Assembly: GCF_001625305.1 (NCBI RefSeq)
Contig: NW_017803963.1
Coordinates: forward strand, 57,425 to 121,424
Reading direction: 5' to 3'
Origin: Branchiostoma belcheri
Lineage: Eukaryota > Chordata > Leptocardii > Amphioxiformes > Branchiostomatidae
Length of the DNA stretch: 64,000 bases
The notes under the pieces were generated by a model. That model had not been told where the DNA came from. It was given only the letters and a program-made list of their open reading frames with translations, and did not search any database. The position numbers and the translations under genes are program-made. The first letter of the stretch is position 1, and each line of letters begins with the position of its first letter. Positions 28,201-40,200 of the stretch are shown here, piece by piece.

Positions 28201-31200
28201 AAAGTTTGAGCCAAATCGATTTTTTTTACCCCTGCTACCATTGTTTGATCCTTACAGACATTCGCTCTTAAAGTTCTAAGGCATGTCTGCGTGCCCCCGA
28301 ATCCACTCACGGATTCCCTACGTTTGCCCACGTTTTTGAACGTAGACGGCACGCGTATGCACGTACGGCGGGTTGTGACCGACACTTAATTAGTGATACA
28401 ACTGATACAGTGTCAATGAGGACCTGCGTGGCATGGTCATTAAGGATGGCTGTGGTGTGTACTGTGGGAGAGCCTGGTAGTGGAGGAGGAGGTTTGGCCT
28501 TTTGGCGGTCGGCCAGTCCGGCCAGCAGCGCGTCGAGGGAGGCTGGTGTAGTAGGTGAAAGCTGGGCAATCCAAAAACGTTGGGAATACCCTTGAACACT
28601 GTGACTGGTCGTAGTCAAAACCTTGAGAGGTAACATATATGTGGAATTTTACGCATACGCCCCGGAAACGTGGAGGCAGTTGTGTCTTCGGATGGGTTTG
28701 TGCCGCGGCACGTTCCGGGGGTAGCAGTCACCACAGGGCAACTGTGACTGGAGACCCGTGGCTGATGCTAAAAAAATTGGATACCGGTAGAGAGGAGACC
28801 ACCTGGGCTGGAGTAGCAGGGGGTTGGACCACAGGAGATGAATGGTGGGAGAACTGTGTCATTGAACGTACAGGAGGTCTCTGATGGTAAGAATAGCCGG
28901 GCACGGTATAGGTCGGTTGGACTGTCGAAGTTGCGGCAGCTGTGTTTGGGGCGAACTGTCGGCGTAAGGTGAAATCCAGAGGCGAACTGTTGGTGAAGAT
29001 ACAGTAGAGGTGCAGTGGCTGGCGGAATGGTTTGCAAAACTGGTGCTGTAGAGGCGCCAACGTATTACGGAATGGCTTAGAAGAGGCGACGGACAGTCCA
29101 GGAGAGGTAACTGAAGTGTCAGGAGGGGAGGCTGGCAGTTGGAGGTTTATCGGTGATGTTGGCGTGATTGGTGCAGTACAGGTTGAAACGGACGCCGTAG
29201 CCAGCTGGTGTGAGATGGGGAGGGGGGCAAGATGATTGTGTTGGAAAGGATATGTTAAATTAAAACCTTGTCTGGTCAGCTCAGCAACGATGTCGTGGGT
29301 GTCAGTGGGAACACCGCTGTCACTCGTATACGTCCTAACTTACTACACCCGCACTTAGTGAGAAGAGACACGTTGATACTGCCCGAGAACTGTATTGAAC
29401 TCAATCGACTGGAACGATGTGCTTTCACTGTCAACTCTGACCCGGTTGCCTCATACTATTCTCAGGGGTGTACAACTTTTGCTTCTTACACTATGATAGA
29501 CTCGTTTGGCATCTTTCTTTCTTGAATTCATCTAGGCTGCAGGGTCCCTGGCGGGGTCGAGGAGCAATCATGGCGGGTCCAAGGCTGGCACGCCCCTGGC
29601 TGGTTTGGTGAGTTCGCCCCTGGTTGATGCGCAAACTCGTGTTTGGTCACTGCCACTCATTGCTAATGGAGCTATGTCAAGAACATCACAATAGCCTCTA
29701 TTACCACCTCCTTCTGAACAATTAAAGCGCAGATTCGTGACGTCATAATTTTGGACAGGTGCCTATGCGGCCGCCTTGCGGGACCCGGTGACTAGGTTAC
29801 GGCTTAGTTCGGTGCGGTTACGGCGTCACTTCGGCATACTTTCCCCGACGGGGCCCGAAGTGATTTTGAATTTAAGTTAAAATCAATTTGGCGACCGCAC
29901 GGGGCAAAAACAGGCCGCCAGCCGTCGGGAACGCCGCCAGTCTTTGTCCAGGTCCCGTTCGGTAGTGCCATAAACAGGCCGAAAACGCGCCGAGCGGGTC
30001 CCTTTCTTGAATTGTGACCTAGGCTTAACAGCCAACAAGATGGCCAGACTGGCAGAATATCGTCAGCACTGGAAGATCTTGGCCAAACAGCATTATGCCC
30101 CGACAGTTGAAAAAGCTATAGGAGAGACTGATCGAGTGAGAGAGAAATATCAGCGAAGAATCCGGTGGTACAACCATGTCTTCGTCGACGCCCTAAGAGC
30201 GAGAACTAACCAGCCCCCGCTGTCCAATAAAATCCGCTCAGCTCGTCTTCGCCTCTTCGTGCAAGGGCGGAACCACCTGAAACTAGACTCTCTCGTAAGA
30301 GAACCGCCTCCTCCCATCTTGCTCTGCTCTAGAGGGAGACCGAGGCGCACCTGGACGGACCTGCTGTCCTCCTACCTACAGGCTGCAGACTGGACATCAC
30401 CTCCTGAGTGGCAGCCAGAGACAGGCAGACCTGCGAAGGACCATATGCAGGGCGCAACGCACACCGGGGTGGCATGCTGAGTGAGTGAGTGAGTGAGTGA
30501 GTGACTGAGTGAGTGAGTGAGTGAGTGAGTGAGTGAGTGAGTGAGTGAGTGAGTGAGTGAGTGAGTGAGTGAGATTTACTACTAACCTATGCAGGAAACG
30601 CCATCTGTGGCAAGCTGGTATCCCGCCCGGCAAGAGCAGCGGTAGCTACCCGCCTCATTAATACAGATTTGGTCACATGGTCCTCGTCCTTCGTTTGTCA
30701 AGCACTCATTCACATCTGTAATTGTGTTAATAGATTAAAAAAATATATCATCCTTATAAGCTTTCCTGGTGAAATCAACAAATATCAAACAGAATCGAAC
30801 ATTCAAATTGGCAATATTAAAAGCAAATAAATAAAATTAATTTTAATATTGAAGCCAACCAAAACCGACTCTAGAATTGTTCTTCATTAATATTCTATTT
30901 TTAATTCTCAAATGGAAATTTATTGCCTTAACCAAAGATTGCATTCTTTACGACATCACTGTTTCTCTCAAATTAGGGGAGACAATATAGAATCAAGTAG
31001 GATTCTGAATAGTTCCCGCGTATACACGTATCTAAATCGTACATTGGCACCAATCACGGTTCTAAATCCCGTGTCTAAATACGCTTGACCTTTTACAACG
31101 GTGACTTGGCAATAATGGAAACACTATCAAGTTAGTTACGTTCATAATTCACCCTGTTTAAAGATAATAATTTGTTCTAATATTCTGAAAATTTGGTGGC

Positions 31201-34200
31201 CCTACGATAATTAGTTGAGTTACAGGGCTCCCTGCTCACAGCATGACCTAACAAGCCCTGTCTGAATACAGTCTTCATCTTCATCTTTGCCGGGGCTCTA
31301 GGATGTTGTACAAGCCCCGGCTACATCCCCATATAGTCCCTGTTGGGGCACTTTAGGGGGGGAGACCTTGGTCTTAGGCGGCCTGGCCCGGAATGACTCA
31401 ACGGTGGGAGCCATGATTACCGGGCCAGGCAAGGCGTTCCATTGTGGGATTGTGCGGGTGAAGAGGGGATATTTATAGACGTCTGTACGTGCGTGTATTG
31501 GTTGGTATTTCTACTGATGACTCCCTCGGGTACGCCCCTGAGCTGGCCTGAGCAGTTTATCTGTAGGGATGATAGTAATTTTATGCACTATTTTGTAAAA
31601 TGTTGTGAGGCGGGCTTTCCTCCTCCTTTCAGAGAGGAGGGGCCACTGCAGGTCGTTGAGCATTTGGGTCACGCTACTAGTCCGCTGGTAGTCAAATCAC
31701 AAAAGATACACAGAAATAAAATCAAAGGTAAAACTTTTTACCGACCTTCCTGACAGTTGACACCACTCCATCCAGGCTTACAGTCACAGCGGTACGAGTT
31801 GATGAGGTTTCGGCAGGTTCCACCATTTCTACAAGGTGAACTGTAACATTCGTCGATTTCTGACATGCACAAGCAAAAAAAAAAGTTTTTAGTTTATTCA
31901 AATAAATATGAGAAATTGAAGCATAAAAATACATGTATATGAAAGAACTTCGTTTCTTCTTATTGATTCCTTCGGCTCGGCAAGTAATTTTATTATTGAA
32001 ATCACTACTTTTAACATCCACACCCTTTTCTTCCCTCATTATTTATGTCTACCTTTTTACACGCGACGCCATATTAATTAAAAACTCAACATCTGCACCC
32101 CGAGATGAAGCCCGTGTAAAGTGGCTTCGCAAGGGCACAAGTTCGGATCTGAGGCATGGAATGATTCGACCTCAGGACCTCTTGGTTCTGAGCCGAACGC
32201 TTTGTCGTTACGTCACATGACCACACGTAAAGCTTCGGTGCCAATTGCGCCGGTGCCCTCCCGACTCCTGAGCCCGGCCAGGGCTTGCCGGGGCTACATC
32301 CCCGACGGGGTTGTCGTGGTCACAATTTAAAGTTTCCTTTAGTGGCCTTTTGTTGTTACTTTTTTTCACCCTCATTGGTAGGACCCCGGCAGGTATCTTG
32401 CAAATGCTCTAACGATGCCTTGTAGTGACCCACGTAGTACAGAGTTCACGCCTTTGTTGTAATCACCTGATCTGTGACGTCACACATTTGACCCGGTGTA
32501 ACATAGTACACACCTTTTTTCTGTGCAACTGGTCTGTGACGTGAAGAAATGTGTCCCTGTGGACGGCCGGCAACCGGAGTGGTACCTCTCGGTGTTCTCA
32601 CGGTGAGGTGATGGCATTTTTGTCAGCGGGGCCCGGGTAGAAATTAAAGTCTTCTCGGGTCCCCGTCGGGTCCAAAAATAGCCCGGTAGCCACACGGTAT
32701 TCCGCGGGGCCACGTAGGGGTCACGCCTGAAAGTACCAAAAACAGCCCGGAAACTACCCTCAGGGCCCCTTTTTTTAATTGGGACCGAAGCTTAAATAGT
32801 AGTTATTTCTGAGAGCCTCATCCACCGGCCTCTCTATCTTTGCTGCCCATATAGCTATTCACTTAACAGCATGCACAATCGTACACAACATTTCAAGTTA
32901 CATGTTAGTTGTAAGGCCACAGTAAGTGAATTTCATGGATCGCATTCATCGCGAAAGGGCGAAAAGACACAATGCAGGCCAAACAAGTGTTTATGCAAAA
33001 AGCTGCCGCGATATTTTCGCCCTAATAAAAAGGCGCATTGCACGCCGGCAGTAAGGTTTGTATTGGGTGTGAATGATAGACTGGCATATATATACAACCA
33101 AACTTTATTGGATACAAGACACATCTTAACCAGAAAAGCTTTAAAAAAACTGATGAAGGCATCGCCATGTCGGAAGAGCTTTTAACCCTAAACAGTACAC
33201 CTGGGGTCCGCGCGGACCCCAGCACTATATATTCTGTAATATTTTTTTTGTTTCTAAAGATTTTTTTCTGAAATTTTAGGTAATTGTCACCCACAAAGTT
33301 GTCTCTCAATATACTGCAGAAAACTCCGTTTCTACCATTTATAAAAAAAATTATATCTGATTTTCTGTTGGGGTCCGCGCGGACCCCAGCCGGCTCTCGA
33401 TCATAATGGATACACTGGCGTTCTTATACATTACCTTATATCCGTTTTTATATGTTTTTATGCACTCATCGTATGTCTACCAAGTTTTCAGAGAATGGTG
33501 TAGTAATAGAGTTAAATTTTAATAACTTTGGTGTAATTATGACGTCATATGACGTCAGAGCTAATAATATAGTCCGCCATATTGGATTTTGACCAATGAC
33601 GTCATCAAATTAGCATATTCTATGCATGTTAAATGATTTAACTTATATTTAATTATGTAAGATGTTATTAATGTTGGAAAAGAAGTGTAATTTAATATAA
33701 AACTCAGAAAATTTTTATGTTTAAACCTAAATTACTTCTATTTTCAAAACAATAGCCCGTTGCCATGGCAACACAAAAAAACATCAACTTACTAGTATTA
33801 AACTAATATGAACTTTTTTCCAGAGACATTTTAGGAAAGGTCTCCAAATTTGATACTTCTAGCGCAAGCCGTTTAGCCGCTATCTGAGATCAAAGTTGGG
33901 CCTCAAAAGCCCCTTCAGTCTGAAATGGGTTTAGAAATCGGGTATTTCTTCTTGTCTTCTTTTCTTCACCAAAAAATAGAAATAGTTCAAAATGTATGAT
34001 TTTTGTATGTAATGTGGACACAGAGGTTCCCACATCAGTTTGCAAAACAATTGAGCTGGTAGCATGTTGATAATTTCTAAAAATTAGCAAAAAACTCTTC
34101 TGGGGTCCGCGCGGACCCCAGGTGTACAGATTAATCAGTCCGGGAAGGTGTACTGTTGAGGGTTAAAAAAGCAGGGATTTCGGTATTGTCGAAAAGTAAA

Positions 34201-37200
34201 ATAGAGCCGAAAGCGGGATTCGAACTGAAAAAATTACAAAGGTGTCAAATAAGTAACAAATTAATTTTATTGACATTCCTGAGTAACAAGTAGTTTAAGA
34301 ATATTAAACGGAAAACAACGGATGTCAAAAAGAGAATTAAAAAGAAATACCGATACCACGTATATTGATTCCAACCGATGATGTCCAGACTTAAACCTGC
34401 CGCTAGAAATACATCTCTACCAACTGACCTATAGATGTTAACGCTGCCCAGCCGTGGCTTTTAAAATACCTTAAATGTATGAACACAATATGGAACGTTC
34501 CAACAGCAGTGACACAGGGCTATAAAATATAATCACTATTATATTCATGTTATTCCTTGTCCCTTTCTTGCTGACAGCCCTTGATATATTTGTTTTACCC
34601 AAGAAGTTCTTCCGCCCGCATACGAAGGGCTAAAAGTGCAACTTTAATGTCACATAGCGTCTGAACGGCTCGCGCTGGAATGGCGAAACTTGGTAACTTT
34701 TCCTAAAATATTGTTGGCATCAGTTGTATGATTGGAATACGATGATTTGCCATGGCAACGTGTTTCTGACAGGCATTTTTTGCTAAACTCAGTAAATTTC
34801 GTTTCAACAATAGAATTTTATGGGTTTTATGTCAAGTTACACATGGTTTCTGATATTTTAAGATCCCATATAATTCCATGTAAATTTATCATTAAAATGC
34901 ATACTTTACGCTAATTTGATGACGTCATCGGTCAAAAGCCAAGATGGCAGACCATATCATAAGAACAGGTATATATGTTATTTTCCTTAAAATTTCATCA
35001 ATAATTCCATTTCTTTTTTGACAAAAAAAGGTCTTTATTCTGTCTACATTGTATTTTAGGCTTCATCTTGAAAAATTATTTTTGAAAATTCAAGATTGAT
35101 GATCCAAGATGGCGGATAGCTTAACAGCAATTTCATGACGTCAGCGGTGTTGCTATGGGCAACATAAGACTTAGTACACCCTGTGTCAACACTTTTGGTA
35201 AAGTTGTATACCATTTAGTTCTCAGGGAATAACATATTAGTCGGTATTGGCCAATAAAGTCACATTAATGACTCACATTAATAAAATTATAGATATAATA
35301 AATGTTTACTAGTACACCATCCTCTGAAAATTTGGTGGTCATACGATTTACCGTTCGCAAGTTCTGAGGGGGGGTGAATGATCCCCCTACCCTCTCCGGT
35401 CCCACGAAGCCAAAAAAGCCCGGTCTAGATGGGGTTAAGGGATTCAAGCATATGAGACCACAAAAAAACTGTAGGAATAGCAGTAGCCCTGATGCATCAA
35501 TTAAACGGCTGCCCGTTTATCCACCATCTTACGGTCAATAAACCGTTCACCAAATCAAGTGCCAAATCTTCGTATTGAATTCACTTCAATTTCACATCAA
35601 ATTCATTACATTTTCACATTCAAAGATCTGAATTACAACAGTGTAACTGAGTGAAAATCAAACACTGAACAATAAATTAGAGCCTACTGATCATGAGCCG
35701 TGTCTTGCCGATGAATGTTTGCGGCATATTTTACAATTTTTTGCAAGTTGACCGACCTCAGAGGGAAAAATGTCCAAATCGGGCGAAAAAAACGCCCGCG
35801 CTGATATCATCCTTAAAACTAGAGTTCCACAATCTCAAACATTAGCCGAATGCTGGTAATCTTTATGACTGACAAAGTAAAGATTATTCTTGCTGATTAT
35901 GCAAATAGGATCCTCATTTGCATAGATTATAATATCAGTTAATCATATTCGTCACCAAAAGACAGCATTATCTTACCAAAAAAAGCCATCCTATTATTTC
36001 CTCATAAATAATGAGATCCTTTTTAATAAATAATGTTTAATGATGTTCACGTTCACTTAACTTTCAAATACCCAAAGATTGAAATTTTTAATGTTATTAA
36101 TATTTAAAACAATGTATAACTTGACATAAAACCTATAAAATTCTTTGTTGAAACGAAATTTACTAAATCTTGTAAGTGTCTGTCAGAAAACCCGTTGCCA
36201 TTGCAACGCAAAAAAAATCAGTATCTTATCCCACTTCTATAAAATCGATGCCAACAATATTTTAGGAAAAGTCACCAAGTTTGGTGATTCTAGTGCAAGC
36301 AATTCAGACGGTATCCGACATCAAATTTGGCACGGGCACTTTTGCCCCCCCCCCTCCCGTCTAGATACTACTAAGGCTAAGGAGCACGTCGGCAGAACGT
36401 ACTGCACCTGCGCGAAACCCGTAATGTATTGTATCACTTCGACAAAATGTCTCATATAAGGTCGAATTCGCTGATATAAGGTTAGCATTAAGACAGTAAT
36501 TTCTAAATGTTATGTTGGAAAAGATATCCTTTGCAACAGGCAAAATTCTGCTGTAACGTTGACCAAACATCCAATGAAAAACGCGAAAATCCAGGGTCCT
36601 GCACAGGCGCAGTACGTTCTGCCGACGTGCTAGACTAAGGTCGATTTAGGACCAGCCCATTTGTGCGGGAGGGGGAATGGGCCATTTTAGGTGTGGGGGG
36701 TGCGGTTAAGCCATATGCTGGCAATGGTAATCTCGTTCCCGATTAAAATATCACAAGTGTTTCATACTTCTATTCTCGAAATTTGCATTATTTGCATACT
36801 TCAGCTAAAAATCACAATCCGTCTACCGATTCTTGAGTTATCCTTTACAATCTCCGAAACATATGGCGTTCCCAACGCAACCACTAGGAGGCAGCTTTTT
36901 ACAGTCTAAACTAAAAGGAACATGCGCAGTACCGCGCACATCCGGGTCCTCTTCCATCACAGCTCGCTTGAGGAGGTAGGCTTGTTTTCTTTGTGCGCTC
37001 AAAGCAGCGCGGTTTTTGACTTGCCTTACAGTCTTGTTTGGTGTTGTGAGTATGTCACAACAACAATCTAATACTGGTGCTCCCTGTGGGACCGCTGGTG
37101 GTGACCCAAAGGGCACCTCCGCCACGGGCTCCGTACCGGAGGATGCTCGTCCGAGTACAAGTGCGATCCCTCCCACAGGGAAGGTAGCACATGGACATGA

Positions 37201-40200
37201 AATCGAACCCCCCGCCACAGTAGTGCCGGGGCTTACGGGGCCTGGTAGTGAGAACGTCCTACAGGACCCTGATTTTGTCGCTGGTAGTAGACGTAGTTTC
37301 TTCTTTGTCTGTCAGTGACGAGAGTGATGGCGATGACCACAACTCCCGTTACCGCACTCGCAGGTGGTCACGCTCTGCTACTAGTACTCGGTACCGCTCA
37401 AGGTCACCCCTCAGAGAGTATGATGATCGTACTACCCGATCGAGGTCCAGATCACCCTCACAGTACACTGGTTTAAAGGACAACGCTGTCTGTGCTTTCG
37501 AGAAAAGGAGTTTCTCGACGCTGAGAAGGCTTTCAAACTGGATAAAAGCCAGTCACACTCCGTTTTCAATTCGGCGGTCTCATTTGGGAGTTCCAAGTGC
37601 TCCCATTTGGCCTAAACTTCACGAAACTCACGAAACCAATTCTGGTTATGATTCGATCCCGCAGGATAAGGATCTTAATTTACCTAGACGACATGTTGAT
37701 TCTGGGCTCATCAGCCCAGGAGTGCAGGGACAACGTGGAGTACGTAGTAAACCTACTGACCTCCCTGGGGTTCCTCCTGAACTGGGAGAAATCTCACCTA
37801 GTCCCCACCCAGAAACTAACCTTCCTGGGCATGATAGTGGACTCCCTACACCTCTCATTCTCCCTGCCGGAGGAGAAAGTAGAGAACCTGATTCAGGACT
37901 GCACCTCCTTGCGAGTGTCGCAGCAGATCTCACTAAGACAACTTGCCAGTGTTTTGGGCAAGATGACTGCAGCAGTGCAGGCAGTTTTGCCTGCACCTCT
38001 TTATTACAGAGCTTTGCAGTTCTAGCTCAACAATGCTCTGGCTCAGGGAAAACAGTGGCAGGACAGAGTAGTCTTGTCACAGGATGCCAAACAAGAGCTT
38101 TTTGTTTGGACTCAGTGTCTGAGCGCCTTGAACGGCAAAGTTTTTCTGGAGAGAAAAGAGAACTCTCTGGTTATCACGTCAGATGCCTGCCTACAAGGCT
38201 GGGGGGCTGCGTGCGAGGGCACGAAGACAGGGGGACGGTGGTCCCTGTCAGAAAGCCAACTCAACATAAACGAGTTGGAATTGAGAGCAGCATTCTTTGC
38301 CCTACAGTGCTTCGCCAATCCTCAGAAGCACAGCCATGTGCACCTCAAATTAGACAACACCACAGCAGTGGCTTACATTAATCATCAAGGGGGGTGCCAT
38401 TCCCTGGGCCTCTGCAAGACGGCCTTGAATCTGTGGAAGTGGTCACTAGCCAAGGGACTGACAGTCTCGGCAGAACACCTTCCAGGTGTAACCAACCAGG
38501 AAGCAGACTCGGCTTCCAGAAACTTCCACGACATGACAGAGTGCTCCATAGAAACGGACCTCTTCCAGATGGCATGCCATCAGCTGAATTTCCACCCAGA
38601 AGTGGATCTCTTTGCCTCCAGACTAAACAACAAACTGCCGGATTTCTGCTCGTGGAGACCCGATCCAGCAGCTGTGAAAGTAGACGCATTCACCTTCCCC
38701 TGGGAAGGGGTGAAAGGCTACATCTTTCCTCCAGTTTGTCTCCTTGCCCGCTGTCTGGCCAAGCTTAGGTCAGGCAGGGCCGGGCACAGGCCCTAGTCAT
38801 TGCCCCGTACTGGCCCACCCAAACCTGGTTCCCCTGCTACAGGAAGTGGCTAGCAGAACGTAGCAGCTTTCGATGGACAAACACAGGCTCAGTCTTCCGG
38901 GGAAGGGGACAGAGGTGCACCCCCTGTGGAGAACCCTCAAACTAGCCGCCTGGACTGTTTCGGGCAGTCTCTAGCATCTTTGGGCGTTTCACAGCAAGCT
39001 ACTGGAGTTTTGGCAGCAGCTACCAGAGATTCCACCAACAAGCAATACCATTACGCAAGGAAACGTTATGTTTCCTGGTGCGTTTCCAAATCACTAAACC
39101 CAACAACTGCCCCGATTCCTAGGGTAGTTGACTTCCTACATAGCCTATATGTACAAGGCCTGTCCTACAGATCACTCAATGTTTACCGATCTGCTATATC
39201 CTCCACAAGATTACCTGTGGATGGAACACGTATAGGACAGAATTGGTTGATCTCAAACTTCATGATGGGCATTTTCAATCTGCGTCCTCCTCGTCCAGAT
39301 ATCTAGTCACCTGGGATGTGGACCGTGTCCTCCAGTACCTACGGACACTCCATCCTCCAGAGTCACTTCCTTTGAAGGATCTGACATTAAAGACGGCTGC
39401 ACTCATGGCGCTTACTTCTGCAGATAGATCGGCCACACTAGCCTCTCTATCACTTGACCTTATGTCGGTTTCAGCCACAAAAGTTACCTTTGTGCCCCTT
39501 CACTTCACTAAAACAGACCGTCCCGGACGGCCTTACCGAGAGATCACTTTCCGCCACTATGATAGAGATAGAAATCTCTCTGTGGTGACCTATATCCAGG
39601 TTTACATTGACAGAACAAAAGACATAAGTCTTGATCGGAATTTCTTTATTTCTTTTAAAACAAACTTTTAAAATCACTATCTTCTGCCACCTTAGGTAGG
39701 TGGTTGAAGCTTGTTATGTCTTCAGCAGGTATAGACACTTCTATGTTCAAGCCCCATCCAAATAGAGGGGCTGCTGCATCAGCAGCATTTAAGAAAGGTC
39801 TCTCTTTGTCTGAGCTACTCAAGCTAGCCGACTGGTCTAGAGCTTCGACTTTTCAGACCTTCTACTTTAGGCCAGAGGCCGAGTCTGACTTGGGACGAGC
39901 CATTCTGGCTTCTCAACATCGACTCTCCTTTAGAGACCACGCTTGATGACAACTATACCTGTAGCCCTTAGTCCCACATGACGGCTGACTACAACTGAAG
40001 CTGTAAAGTGGGGGTGTCTGGGTCAACTGCGGACACACAGTCTCCAGTGGTACTCCTGAAGCTATAAAGTGGGGACGTCTGGGTCAACTGCGGACACACA
40101 GTCTCCGCTGGGATGGGAAAAGGACAGGGATGGGCCATATGTTTCTCCGATTGCTCGGATAGCTGTAGTTATCTGAATAGGTAGGTAAATAACTATCATT

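Larger units (their letters stand above)
36930..40110 (+). mobile_element. DIRS-like tyrosine-recombinase retrotransposon (defective)
   Basis: Order gag-like, reverse transcriptase, RNase H, tyrosine recombinase on the plus strand, as in DIRS elements. The gag-to-RT region has an internal deletion and every ORF is in a different or broken frame. A 60-odd-base sequence (AAGTGGGGxxGTCTGGGTCAACTGC) is tandemly doubled at 39998-40107 near the 3' end. Confidence 0.85.

Noticed and set aside
30397-30633. Minus-strand frame with a THSL repeat
   Set aside because: It is a translation of the GAGT microsatellite.
32871-33185. 104-codon basic plus-strand frame in intron 4
   Set aside because: No recognised motif, no splice context, adjacent to repeat family B; not enough to call a gene.
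37248-38381. 377-codon plus-strand frame
   Set aside because: It joins the gag-like RS region to an out-of-frame reading of the RT; only the first part is meaningful.
38378-38689. Minus-strand frame in the DIRS RNase H region
   Set aside because: Antisense shadow of the RNase H coding sequence.
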